Under the pieces are notes generated by a model. It had not been told where the DNA came from, searched no databases, and saw only the letters and a list, made by a program, of their open reading frames with translations. A stretch of DNA of 64,000 nucleotides from Delphinapterus leucas (Eukaryota > Chordata > Mammalia > Artiodactyla > Monodontidae), in assembly GCF_002288925.2 (NCBI RefSeq), contig NW_022098031.1, forward strand, positions 5,203,483 to 5,267,482, written 5' to 3'. The stretch's first letter is position 1. The number at the start of each line of letters is the position of its first letter. The translations under genes and the position numbers were made by a program. Positions 1-12,533 of the stretch are shown piece by piece.

Positions 1-1684
<1,684 letters not shown>

Positions 1685-1742
1685 TTTCTTAATTGTTTTG
1701 GGTTTGTTATTGTAGGTCTTTTCCTTCTCTTGTGTTTTCTGC

Positions 1743-2635
1743 CTAGAGAAGTTCCTTTAGCATTCGTTTTAAAGCTGGTTTGGTGGTGCTGAATTTCTTA
1801 GCTTTTGCTTGTCTGTAAAAGTTTTAATTTCTCCATCAAATCCGAATGAGATCCTTGCTGGGTAGAGTAATCTTGGTTGTAGGTTTTTCTCCTTCGTCAC
1901 TTTAAATATGTCCTTCCACTCCCTTCTGGCTTGCAGAATTTCTGCTGAAAGATCAGCTGTTAACCTTATTGGAATTCCCTTGTGTGTTATTTGTTGTTTT
2001 TCCCTTGCTGCTTTTTATATTTTTTCTTTGTATTTAATTTTTGATAGTTTGATTAATATGTGTCTTGGCGTGTTTCTCATTGGATTTATCCTGTATGGGA
2101 CTCTTTCTGCTTCCTGGACTTGATTAACTCTTTCCTTTCGCATATTAGGGAAGTTTTCAATTATAATCTCTTCAAATATTTTCTCAGTCCCTTTCTTTTT
2201 CTCTTCTTCTTCTGGGACCCCTATAATTCGAATGTTGGTGTGTTTAATGTTGTCCCAGAGGTCTCTGAGACTGTCCTCAATTCTTTTCATTCTTTTTTCT
2301 TTATTCTGCTCTGCAGTAGTTATTTCCACTATTTTATCTTCCAGGTCACTTATCTGTTCTTCTGCCTCAGTTATTATGCTATTGATCCCTTCTAGAGAAT
2401 TTTTAATTTCATTTATTGTGTTGTTCATCTCTGTTTGTTTGCTCTTTAGTTCTTCTAGGTCCTTGTTAAACGTTTCTTTTATTTTCTCCATTCTATTTCC
2501 AAGATTGTGGATCATCTTTACTATCATCACTCTGAATTCTTTTTCAGGTAGACTGCCTATTTCCTCTTCATTTGTTAGGTCTGATGGGTTTCTGACTTGG
2601 TCCTTCATCTGCTGTGTGTTTTTCTTCCTTCTCAT
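1743..2635 (-). pseudogene. L1-A ORF1 (RNA-binding protein), inactivated
   Basis: ORF1p is the trimeric RNA-binding chaperone of L1. The minus-strand start is taken at the ATG whose complement is 2633-2635 (MRRKKNTQQ), because upstream residues in the same frame belong to the 5' UTR. A coiled-coil stretch rich in E, K, I and N follows, then the conserved RRM-like part (RIIGVPEEE, then NFPNMRKE, then RVPYRINP). A TAA at 2015-2017 interrupts the frame before KAAREK, which continues in frame beyond it. A short deletion near 1795 then shifts the C-terminus. Two disabling changes mean no full protein. Confidence 0.9.
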
Positions 2636-4592
2636 TTTGCTTAGCTTACTGTGTTTGGGGTCTCCTGTTCGCAGGCTGCAGGTTCGTAGTTCCTGTTGTT
2701 TTTGGTGTCTGTCCCCAGTGGCTAAGGTTGGTTCAGTGGGTTGTGTAGGCTTCCCGGTGGAGGGGACTAGTGCCTGTGTTCTGGTAGATGAGGCTGGATC
2801 TTGTCTTTCTGGTGGGGAGGTCCACATCTTGTGGTGTGTTTTGGGGTGTCTGTGGCCTTATTATGATTTTAGGCAGCCTCTCTGCTAATGGATGGGGTTG
2901 TGTTCCTGTCTTGCTAGTTGTTTGGCATAGGGTGTCTAGCACTGTAGCTTGCTGGTCGTTGAGTGGAGCTGGGTCTTGGTGTTGAGATGGAGATCTCTGG
3001 GAGATTTTCACCGTTTGATATTACGTGGAGCTGGGGTGTCTCTTGTGGACCAGTGTCCTGAACTTGACTCTCCCACCTCAGAGGCACAACCCTGACGGCT
3101 GGCTGGAGCACCAAGAGCCTTTCATCCACACGGCTCAGAATAAAAGGGAGAAAAAAATAGAAAGAAAGAAAAAGATAAAATAAACTGAAGTTATTAAAAT
3201 AAAAAATAATTATTAAGAAAAAAATTTTTTAAAGTAATAAAAAAACCAAAAACGGACAGACAGAACCCTAGGACAAATGGTAAAAGCAAATCTGTACAAG
3301 CAAAATCACACACAGAAGCATACACATACACACTCACAAAAAGAGATAAAGGGAAAAAATATATATATCGTTGCTCCCAAAGTCCACCTCCTCAAGTTGG
3401 GATGATTCGTTGTCTATTCAGGGATTCCACAGATGCACGGTACATCAAGTTGATTGTGGAGATTTAATCCGCTGCTCCTGAGGCTGCTGGGAGAGATTTC
3501 CCTTTCTCTTTTTTCGCACAGCTCCCGGGGTTCAGCTTTGGATTTGGCCCCGCCTCTGCGTGTAGGTCGCCTGAGGGCATCTGTTCTTCACTCAGACAGG
3601 ACGGGGTTAAAGGAGCAGCTGCTGCGGGGGCTCTGGCTCACTCAGGCCGGGGGGAGGGAGGGGTACGGAGTGCGGAGCAAGCCTGCGGCGGTAGAGGCCG
3701 GTGTGACGTTGCACCAGCGTGAGGCGCGCCGTGCGTTCTCCCGGGGAAGTTGTCCCTGGTTCACGGGGCCCTGGCAGTTGCGAGCTGCACAGGCTCCCGG
3801 GAGGGGAGGTGGGGATAGTGACCTGTGCTCGCACACAGGCTTCTTGGTGGCGGCAGCAGCAGTCTTAGCGTCTCATGCCCGTCTCTCGGGTCCGCGCTTT
3901 TAGCCGCGGCTCGCGCCCGTCTCTGGAGCTCCTTTAAGCAGCGTTCTTAATCCCCTCTCCTCAGCACCAGGAAAGAAAGAGGTAAGAAAAAGTCTCTTGC
4001 CTCTTTGGCAGGTCCAGACCTTTTCCCGGACTCCCTCCCGGCTAGCTGTGGCACACTAGCCCCCTTCAGGCTGTGTTCCCGCAGCCAACCCCAGCCCTCT
4101 CCCTGGGATCCGACCTCCGAAGCCCGAGCCTCAACTCCCAGCCCCGCCCGCCCCGGCGGGTGAGCAGACAAGCCTCTCGGGCTGGTGAGTGCCGGTCGGC
4201 CCTGATCCTCTGTGCGGAATCTCTCCGCTTTGCGCTCCGCAGCCCTGTTGCTGCGCTCTCCTCCGCGGCTCCGAAGCTTCTCTCCACCCCCACCCCCACC
4301 CGCAGTCTCCACCCGCGAAGGGCCTTCCTAGTGTGTGGAAACCTTTCCTCCTTCACAGCTCCCTCCCACTGGTGCGGGTCCCATCCCTATTCTTTTGTCT
4401 CTGTTTTTTCTTTTTTCTTTTGCCCTACCCAGGTACGTGGGGAGTCTCTTGCCTTTTGGGAGGTCTGAGGTCGTCTGCCAGCGTTCAGTAGGTGTTCTGT
4501 AGGAGCTGTTCCACATGTAGATGTATTTCTGATGTATTTGTGGGGAGGAAGGTGATCTCCGCATCTTACTCTTCCGCCATCTTGAAGCTCCC
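2636..4592 (-). promoter_or_regulatory. L1-A 5' UTR with internal promoter region
   Basis: Between ORF1 and the element's end lie about 2 kb: an A/T-rich block (about 3138-3365 on the + strand) and a CpG- and GC-rich block (about 3450-4590). L1 5' UTRs carry an internal Pol II promoter near their 5' end. Open frames here on either strand (for example 3454-3903 + and 3947-4312 -) have no recognisable domain and are best read as products of GC-rich composition. The copy looks full-length at this end, which is rarer than truncation. Confidence 0.8.
4574..4583 (-). promoter_or_regulatory. YY1-type site at the L1-A 5' end
   Basis: On the minus strand AAGATGGCGG lies about 10 nt from the element's 5' end. 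A YY1 site in this position is known to set the transcription start of L1. A GGAAG ETS-like core follows immediately. Binding is inferred only. Confidence 0.65.
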
Positions 4593-4599
4593 TGGTTTT

Positions 4600-4956
4600 T
4601 CCTCTTTATTTTTATTTATTTACTTTCGGCTGCATTGGGTCTTCATTGCGTGCATGGGCTTCTCATCGCAGTGGCTTCTCTTGTTGCGGAGCACGGGCTC
4701 AAGGAGCGTAGTCTTCAGTAGTTGTGGTGCATGGGCTCAGTAGTTGTGGCACACGGACACAGTAGTTGTGGCTCATGGGCTCTAGTGCACAGGCTCAGCA
4801 GTTGTGGCACATGGGCTGTAGAGCGCAGGCTTAGCAGTTATGGTGCACAGGTTTAGTTGCTCCACGGCATGTGGGATCTTCCCGGACCAGGGATCAAACC
4901 TGTGTCCCCTGCATTGGCAGGTGGATTCTTAACCACTGCACCACCAGGGAAGTCCC
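4600..4956 (-). mobile_element. CHR-type SINE, long form, diverged
   Basis: The minus strand begins near 4956 with the tRNA-like head (GGGACTTCCCTGGTGG) and B box, runs through the repeated 'GTTGTGG' body, and ends in an AAAT-rich tail at about 4600-4620. It abuts the 5' end of L1-A. Several substitutions point to an older copy. Confidence 0.9.
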
Positions 4957-4982
4957 ATTCCTAGTGTTTTTGTTTGTTTGGT

Positions 4983-5189
4983 TGGTTGGTTTTTTTTGTG
5001 GTATGCGGGCCTTTCACTGTTGTGGCCTCTCCCATTGTGGAGCACAGGCTCTGGACACGCAGGCTCAGCGGCCATGGCTCACGGGCCCAGCCGCTCCGTG
5101 GCATGTGGGATCTTCCCGGACCGGGGCACGAACCCGTGTCCCCTGCATCGGCAGGCGGACTCTCAACCACTGCGCCACCAGGGAAGCCC
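4983..5189 (-). mobile_element. CHR-type SINE, short form
   Basis: This is a short-body CHR SINE in antisense, with T-rich tail at 4989-4998 and head at about 5189. The flanks show an imperfect direct repeat (CTAGTGTTTTT at about 4961 and CTAGTTATTTTT at about 5191) that may be the target-site duplication. It is separated from the preceding SINE by less than 40 bp. Confidence 0.92.
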
Positions 5190-5190
5190 C

Positions 5191-7217
5191 CTAGTTATTT
5201 TTAAATCAGTATATTACAACAGCATTGTTATCCTCACACTGACAGCTTATAATTAGTCATACATGTCACGGGTATTTTCTCACAGATATATTGAGTGCTG
5301 AAAGTGAAGATTTTTTTGTTAGAGTGGATCAACAGGAGGAAGAATTTCTCTTTAAAGTATGTCTTGAATATGGATGGAAGAATGATGAGTCATGTTTAAT
5401 TATTTAAGAATGAAATTCACCCAGATGTCATTTGATCCTTTTGGTCTTTTGGGATATAATGGATGTGAAAGATAGAAAAATACCTGTGAGTGCATACACA
5501 AAAGCTGAAAACTCATCACCTAATTCTTTTCTACCTCACAAACCTCCAGCATCTCCCTGATGATAACATGTAGAGAGGAGGCAATAAACTGCAAATTTTG
5601 TGACCACATTTTGTGGTTGAGGCCAGCCCTCTTATTAGATCACATCTTACCTGAAAGATGGAATGAGTGATTCAGGCACACAGAGTCAGGCAGCAGGTGA
5701 GCCCAGGTAAGGGATGTGACATGGCTCTTTATTTAAAGCTGAGAGTCCAGGTCCCTTTTCCAGTATCCTTTGGCCAGTGTGATATTATCAAGTGAGCATA
5801 GGATTTCACCAAATTTAGAGAGCTGTTGTGATTCACTTCTTTGACTTCTTCTGAGGCTGCATGAACCTTTTGCTTCAAGACACTTGTAGTGGTTGAGTCA
5901 GGTTTCAGAGAGCCATTCAGAAGTGCAGCTGAAAATGCATCTTGCAGAAGTGAAGAAAGGACACACAATTAAGGGGGCAGCTCTCCATACAGGAACACTG
6001 TTCATGCAGTCAGCAAACACTGATTGAATTCCCACTATGTGCCAGTCACTATTCTAAGTTCTGGAGGTACCACAGTGAATACAACAAAAACAAACAGATA
6101 TCCCTGCCCTCTAAGAATTTATGTTACAGTATTGCTGTTATTGTTGTTTAACTATAGTAAGCACTCCTTCCTCTTTTAGGTCATTTCCACATTGTATTGT
6201 CAAACTGTATTTGTACTTTATAGGGACGCATTTGGCTGTAAGACAAATTGACCAATAACTGTTTAAACAAATAGGGTTTTCTTTTGTACTTGGCAAGAAG
6301 TCGATATAGATTGTCTGGTGGCTTATGCAGCAGCTCAAACGTATCATGGGGATTTAGACTCTCTCTGTTTTAACATTCTGCCATGCTTAGCATGGTGCTC
6401 CTTTCTCATAGCTTCAGGATGGTTGCTGTAGCTCCTGCCATCATGTCTGTGCTCACAGCAGGGAGGAGGGGAGACAGGTGTGAGGCCAGCTATGCCTAAG
6501 CTTTCTTTAAAGAGGAAAACAAACTTTTCACAAAAACTGTACTAGCATACTTCAGATTATGTGTCATTGACCAGAATTGTGTCACATGACTACCCATATC
6601 AGCAAGAGAGGCTGAGAAATTAAGTATATAGTATTTAAAGTCTTGATAGTGAAGGCAATCAAGAAAGAGTGGGATTGGGAATGAGTGTCAAGTCAGCTAA
6701 CCTATAATGTAGAATGAAATATTGATTACAAAACCAAAACAAAACTGAGAATCCAGTGACATTTAAACATAAAACTGGTTGATTTTTTGCATCGGGTAAT
6801 TTTCTTAATGAGTAACTAAATGCATGAATGTCTTGTCAAAGTACACAATGCCCTGTACATAAGAACCTGAATAAATCAATAATCGAATGAATGGCATGGT
6901 GAAACTGACATGTTCAAAAGATTTGCTGAAACTCTACATGGACAACTGTTTTGACCATTTGACTCTTCTGATTGTTTATTTCAGTGAAAATTATTAATAT
7001 GCCTGAATATAATTTTAATTGACAAAGTTAGCATGCTTTTTTCTCTTCATCAAATTTATTTTAGCCATTATAAAAGCAATACATGTTCATCATAGAAAAT
7101 TTGAAAAATAAAGTAGACATAGAAAATAAAATGACCTAATGCCTCAACCTCCGCCTCATATATTAACTCTATTTTTTTATTACATTTCCTTCTAGTCTAT
7201 TTGCTGTGCATTTTTTT
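5191..7217. other. Gene-free flank with L2 and MER-type relics
   Basis: I see no supported gene. An L2 3'-end relic lies at about 6003-6122 and a short MER-like relic at about 6375-6500, the latter resembling a stretch near 31520-31600. The rest appears single-copy and AT-rich. Confidence 0.6.
6003..6122 (-). repeat. L2 3'-end relic
   Basis: The stretch has the typical reversed L2 tail: a phrase ending ACTATGTGCCAG, a GTGAATACA piece, then TCCCTGCCCTC. The same pattern recurs at 7530, 9735, 30012, 35877 and 56695. Confidence 0.6.
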
Positions 7218-7502
7218 AAATTGAAGTATAGTTGATATTACAATGTTGTGTTAGTTTCAGGTGTATAGCAAAGTGATTCCGGTAGATAAGTAGGTAGAGA
7301 GATAGGTAGATATAGATATAGATATACTTTTTCAGATTCTTTTCCATTATAGGATATCACAAGATTTTGTGATATATATAATATATAATATTATATAATA
7401 TATAATATATCAAATATATGATATATATATTTGAGAAATATAGTTTCCTGTGCTATACAGTAGGTCCTTATAGTTTATCTATTTTATATATAGTAGTGTG
7501 TA
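7218..7502 (-). mobile_element. L1 3'-UTR fragment with internal simple repeats
   Basis: The + strand reads TTGAAGTATAGTTGATATTA and then GTGTTAGTTTCAGGTGTA, which is the reversed 3' end of a cetartiodactyl L1. The same sequence is seen at 33480. It is interrupted by a GATA/TAGA-rich stretch (about 7283-7325) and an AT-rich palindromic block (7370-7433). No ORF2 is present, so the copy is very short. Confidence 0.85.
7370..7433. repeat. AT-rich self-complementary simple repeat
   Basis: A 64-bp tract made almost only of A and T, built from ATATAATATATAAT-like units that can fold back on themselves. It lies inside the L1 3'-end fragment. Confidence 0.8.
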
Positions 7503-7527
7503 AAGTTAGCATGCTTTTGAAAATTCC

Positions 7528-7665
7528 ATTCAGTAACCACTTATCAACCAATGGTTATAAGCCAATGACTGTACTAGGCCAGGGAGATGCAAAAATAAGT
7601 AATAATAATAAGATAAGATTCCTACACTCAAGGAGCAGATGGTCAAGAAGAAGGAAAAAGGGGTT
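7528..7665 (-). repeat. L2 3'-end relic
   Basis: Diverged reversed L2 tail: a TACTAGGCCAGGGAGATGCA phrase, then TTCCTACACTCAAGGAGC. Confidence 0.5.
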
Positions 7666-7889
7666 TTATAGGATCCTAAATTGGGTCATCTAACTCTGCC
7701 TGGGGGAATGAGAGTTGTCATGTAGAGTTGTGTGTGTGCTTTTCCATGGTGAGTGGAGAGGGGGGTGAAAGGAAAAGGAAGAGGAGAGGAGGGAGAGATG
7801 GAGGCTTTTTCAGGCAAAAGGAAAGGCATGTGAAAGTCACAAAGGCATATGGGTACACATCAAATAAGGCAAATATTTTGGTGTGGTTG

Positions 7890-8110
7890 TGTGGCATAGT
7901 AAAAACTTAATGGATATTGGAATCAAACATACCTGAGTTGAATCCCAACTCAGTTTCTTCCTTGTGAGACCTGTTAAGCTCCTGAATGTCTCAGTTTTGT
8001 CATCCCAGAAATGGGAGTAAAAATACCTCCATGATAGGGAATTTGGAGGATGAAGTGCCATAATATATGCACAACATCAGCTACAGTGTTTGAGACAAAG
8101 AAGGAACTCG
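7890..8110 (+). repeat. MIR relic
   Basis: The order is a 'TGAATCCCAACTC' phrase, a CTCAGTTTTGTCATC-like phrase, GGGAGTAAAAATACC, then a decayed tail. This is the usual MIR core order on the + strand. Confidence 0.6.
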
Positions 8111-8249
8111 GTGACTGTATCTGTGGTACTGGTTATCATTACCATCATGTTCCCAAGGCTAGATCATTGTCTTGTGAGAGTAACGGAGACAGAAAGGAGA
8201 GGTTAGCAAGTGTAGGTCAGAAAGGACACACAGCAAAGTATGGTCAGTT

Positions 8250-8735
8250 GCAAAATGTATCCACAAATTCCTCACACCCTTCTAGTCATACCCCTTTGCT
8301 TATGTGGTGCTCCTGTCCTTTCTACCAGGAGGGGAAATCTATTTCTCCAACCTCTGAAATCTGGGCTGGTCTTGTGACTTATTTTGACCAATAGGATGTG
8401 GGAGAGGTGACTGTATGATGCGCTGAGCCCCCAGGAAGCATTTCCAGCTTTCACTTTCACTCTCTTGGAATCCAGCTGCCTTCCAAGAAGATCCCAGACA
8501 GCCTGCAGGAGAGTCCACGTGGAGGAGAAGTGAGGCACCCCGGCCAACATCCCCAGGCAACTGTCATCTGGGGACTGCCAGTCCCTAGCTGATCTGCCAC
8601 CTGACAAACACAAAACACATGAGTGAGCCCTGCAAATACCACAGGGAGACCCAGAATTATGAGAAGGTGTGTGTTTGTACTTCTAAATCACTGAGTTTGG
8701 GAGTGGTTCGTCATGCAGAGATAGAGAACTGAAAG
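8250..8735 (+). repeat. Older dispersed mammalian repeat (family not assigned)
   Basis: The phrases 'GACCAATAGGATGTGG', 'TGATCTGCCACCTGAC' and an end reading ACTGAGTTTGGGAGTGGTT resemble a widespread old mammalian repeat of LTR or MER type that I cannot name with certainty. The open frames within it are not genes. Confidence 0.45.
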
Positions 8736-9329
8736 GGAAGCCTAGGAAGTTAAGTTTATCCAGGAGATGACGAGAAATTGCTGAAAGATTTTAATCAAGG
8801 TGATGACCTCAGCAGAGTTTTATTTTACAAATTTCACCCCCGTGTAAGCATAGAGGATACTCTGAATCGCGTCTTACTGAAAGCAGGTAGAGAAGATAGA
8901 AGGTGTTAGGAGCATAAGATAAAACTTTATGAGAATTTGGAAGAAAACAGAAGAGCAAAGATATGGCGATTTTCACGAGAGTACAGCCTCAGAAGGGTTG
9001 AAAGCTCTGCAGAATCCTTGAAATTCTTAATAATTTCTGAACAAGGAGCCCATGTTTTTACTTTGTACTGAACCCTGCAAATTATGTAGCTGGTCCTGAA
9101 GAAGGAACTAACAGAAATACCTCCAGGCCCCGCACATCAGGGAAAACAAATCTGACATAGTATATTCCTGATTGGAGCAGCTTTGAATTGTCTGAGGCCT
9201 AGGTCAGTATCCAAGTGAATGAGTCCCTCAGGAGCAGCTGAGCTTTGATTACTCCAATGCTAAAGCTAGTGGCAGTTCCAGACAATAGAAACACCAAGAA
9301 TAAGAAAAGTATTTCTAATCACCCTCCTA

Positions 9330-9480
9330 AAAGCCACCTGAGTGGCCTTGAATGAGTCAAGCTTCTCCAGCCTTCTCATTCATGAAATAAGGTGATAATT
9401 CTGTCCCTACCCAGCTCACAGGAGTGTGACACTTAAAGGACATGCGAATGAAGCACTTTAAATTCCCCACAAAGGAATGC
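9330..9480 (+). repeat. MIR relic
   Basis: A 'CCTTCTCATTCATGAAATAA' phrase followed by GGTGATAATTCTGTCCCTAC and a reduced tail matches MIR order on the + strand. Confidence 0.5.
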
Positions 9481-9734
9481 ATTCAACTAAATAGAAGTAC
9501 TAAAAATAATTCAAGTAATAACAATAATCCTCACGGCAGTGTCCTCAACCCAGGTCCTTCAGAGGTGGCTATGACTGTATGCTCCTCAGAATACTCAGAA
9601 TCAAAAAGCCTGATATTTTCCTGAGATAAGGAGACAATAGTAAACAGATAAGTGTTTGATCAGGCCGGATCTGTGTTAACAGGGTGTAAACTTTTTTCTT
9701 GTTTATTTACACTGTCTTACAGCTTAAAATTTCT

Positions 9735-9900
9735 GCATTCATTAATTTATTCATCAAAAATTTGTTGAACACACTTTATTATGTACCAGGCATCATGCTA
9801 GGTGCTGAGAGAGAGGAACCAGTAAGGGCCCCTGCCCTTAAGAAGCTCCCAGTAAGCTGGAGTTTGACACAAAAAAACAACTAGTCATAAACCATAAATA
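9735..9900 (-). repeat. L2 3'-end relic
   Basis: The reversed L2 tail includes TATGTACCAGGCATCATGCT, then GCCCCTGCCCTTAAGAAGCT, in the expected order. Confidence 0.65.
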
Positions 9901-10179
9901 CTACTGGAACACACAGAAAGAAACCATTTATAGTGGTTGGAGGAGAGAATGAGGGCTTCCCTGAAGAAGTAACACTGTGTTGCTAGGAATTAATTTTGAC
10001 ATGTTAAGAAGAAATAGAGTGAATTTTCAAGATTGGAAAATAAGTTCAAAATTTGAAAATAATCTCACACTCAGAATGCCATCTACATATGGCAGCATTT
10101 CTTTTAAAAACCACCATATCGTTTTTGTCTTCTAAAAAGCCAATCTGGGTTTATTGTATGTTTCCTAATGATTTAATAC

Positions 10180-10720
10180 TGAGGTGCTGTGTAACCTTGG
10201 CAATTCATCTAAACACCAATGAATATTTTGAGACCCTTAAACATTCTGAGCCTCAGTTTCTTCTAAAAATGAGAGATTTAGAAATAGATAATGTGTAAGA
10301 TGTCTTTGAGATTAAACAAACGAACAAAAAACCCCAACAGACTGATTTTTAAATTAATATATCAGGACACAGTTGTGAAATGTTAGTAATTCAATATGGG
10401 TACTCTGAGGGATGGTGCTTATATTCCCGTGGTGCTACCATTGTTCAAAATATTTCTTGCAACTAAACTTTAGAACTGACTTAATGATTTGAGGACTTCA
10501 GTGGGAACAAACCTAAAGAATAGGGGGAAATTTCTCCCTAGAATAAGAAATTCCTTTTGAGATAGGAAATCAGAATTTGCATCAGAACTCCATCTCTCTG
10601 ACCCTCAGTTTCTTTATAAACAAGGTCTGTAAGCATGCCTCTGCCTACCCTACAGAACTGTGGAGGTTCAAATGCTGAAGTTATGTGAAATTCTTGCTAT
10701 GAAGCGTGATACAAACATCT
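10180..10720 (+). repeat. Two neighbouring MIR relics
   Basis: GAGCCTCAGTTTCTTCTAAA near 10250 and GACCCTCAGTTTCTTTATAA near 10600 are the most conserved MIR phrase, each with decayed flanks. About 240 bp lies between them with no other assignment. Confidence 0.55.
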
Positions 10721-10944
10721 TCCTTAAGGATGAACTTGATTTCATATCTGAGCCTAAAGTCATTCAGAGTATATCAGGTAAATAGAGCAGATACTATTTT
10801 GGGTCATAAATGAGCAGTGATTTTTGAGGCTGACTTTTTCTTCACTTTGTACATAGGTTCTGAAGGTAACTCAGTGAGGTAACTTTTTAGAAATACAGTG
10901 ACTTCCTTGTTAGTCTGAAGATACAGTATCCCAAGATGACTTTT

Positions 10945-11111
10945 TTTTGCGGTTCGCGGGCCTCTCACTGCTGTGGCCTCCCCGCGTTGTGGAGCACAGG
11001 CTCTAGACGCGCAGGCTCCGCGGCATGTGGGATCTTCCCAGACCGGTGCACAAACCCGTGTCCCCTGCATCGGCAGGCGGACTCTCAACCACTGCGCCAC
11101 CAGGGAAGCCC
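10945..11111 (-). mobile_element. CHR-type SINE, short form, with 15-bp target-site duplication
   Basis: An antisense SINE with T tail at 10941-10948 and head near 11110. It is flanked by the perfect 15-bp direct repeat CCCAAGATGACTTTT (10930-10944 and 11112-11126). The body lacks about 20 bp of the usual short form after the GCAGGCTC phrase. The intact duplication suggests a fairly recent insertion. Confidence 0.96.
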
Positions 11112-11299
11112 CCCAAGATGACTTTTAAAACACTACCAATTTAAAAACAATTGTAGTGCTAATAATGGAGTCACAATTTATAAAGTATGTTTTATATATG
11201 ATTTCTAAAAATGACTGATAATGGAGATTAGTGTTGTAACTCATTTTTACAAAGGGGTGAGCTGCCCCTAAAATAACCCCGATGATACATTCGTATGGG

Positions 11300-11510
11300 C
11301 TTTGCCATTCAAAAAGTGTTTTGCATAAATCATCTCATTTGAGCCTAATAGCAACGCTGCGAAGTATATTTTAATTTTATTCTAAGTTTACAGTTGAGGA
11401 AATTGAGGATTATCTGTAAAACGATACTGGGCCAGTTGTTAACCTTCTTGAGCCTTAAATAAGCGACAGGGCAGAGTTTCAGTCCCACAAATCTCGAATC
11501 TGAAGTTCTC
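11300..11510 (-). repeat. MIR relic
   Basis: The reversed MIR core is seen as 'CAGTTGAGGAAATTGAGGAT', preceded by CATCTCATTTGAGCC and followed by a partial tail. Confidence 0.5.
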
Positions 11511-11886
11511 CCATGCGCACACACATATTTAGATTCCTAGACATCTTCATTTCCCTGATGAATTTATTAAAGCTATGTCAAGCTTGTCTGGATGTCTGGA
11601 ATTGTCTGAACAGCCGTGTTCCCTTGCCCCCTTGAGATGCAGAGATCTGGGTTCGTAAGATTTAACTCTTTGGGAAGGGGCTGTGTCCTATCCTAAGGTT
11701 TCACCTGGTGGCCACTTGGCATATATGACTCATGGACCCTTTGTGGGGGGCGGTCTGGTGCATGGCTAGAAACAGAGATATGACTTGCTCATTCCTGACC
11801 TCTTACTTCAATTGTGCTAAGCTCTACCTTGAAACAAGTTGCCTGTAGTTAGTGCTCACACCTCATGCTAAAAAAGCCAGTGAGGT

Positions 11887-11898
11887 GGGGGGGGGGGG
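11887..11898. repeat. Poly-G run (12)
   Basis: A run of 12 G residues in a single-copy context. Its exact length should be treated with care because homopolymers are prone to sequencing error. Confidence 0.8.
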
Positions 11899-12520
11899 TC
11901 CTAATGGACTCCTGATCCCCAGCTGCCATTCATCCTTCTCTGATTTGCTAGCTTCACCTATAAACTCCCTTGTCTTCCTTTCTACTCTCATCCTCTTCCT
12001 CCTTTTGTCACACACTCTAAGTGTCCACAGATGTCAAGTGTAGAAAAAGCCATGTGGTGTTAATGCTTTAGTGCTGGCACAAAGGTACTTCCTGAAGAAG
12101 ATACGGCCCCTCGTGGAGCTGTTTTGTAGGCTGACCGTCTATATATATCATTGCCCCGTGCTGATTCTTGATTCAAATAGCCTGACAACTTTTGAGCTGG
12201 CGTGATGCCACCCCAGGGTATCAGTCAACGGGCCATCTAGGCATATCAAGTGCGGCTGTTAAGAGCAGGAATCCTGGCCAGGAATTTCTAAACCACTGCC
12301 TGTGAAGAGGTTCTATGCGTTTTGGCTGGGGAAAACTTCCAAAAATAAAAACTAGATACTGTGGCCATTTGTTTGGACTTTGTAGAGAAGTTATTAGTCA
12401 CCAGGGGCAGGGACAGGACGAGAGAAGACAGCATGAAATTAAATCTAATTAATCACTCTGACAGGCAGACAAGAACTGAGCCCACTCTTCCTAGAACAAT
12501 CATTGGAAATATAGAAAAAT

Positions 12521-12533
12521 GGGGGGGGGGGGG
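12521..12533. repeat. Poly-G run (13)
   Basis: A run of 13 G residues, about 620 bp from the first poly-G run. Confidence 0.8.

Larger units (their letters stand above)
7503..10929. other. Gene-free flank with L2, MIR and MER relics
   Basis: No exon-like structure was recognised. Relics seen are L2 at about 7528-7665 and 9735-9900, MIR at about 7890-8110, 9330-9480, 10180-10330 and 10575-10720, and an older dispersed repeat at about 8250-8735. Open frames at 8050-8394 and 8272-8613 fall inside these relics. Confidence 0.55.

Noticed and set aside
2232..2888. A 218-residue + strand open frame rich in L, S, F and C
   Set aside because: It is the reverse of L1-A ORF1, whose A-rich coding strand produces long hydrophobic antisense frames.
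3454..3903. A 149-residue open frame on the + strand, and overlapping frames on both strands to 4564
   Set aside because: All lie in the GC-rich 5' UTR of L1-A, have no domain, and run on both strands together, as expected of CpG-rich sequence with few stops.
4871..5256. Several open frames with RTGARTRVPCIGR-like text, also at 10936, 28360, 37425 and 59448
   Set aside because: These are translations of CHR SINEs. The recurrence at unrelated sites reflects the repeat, not a gene family.
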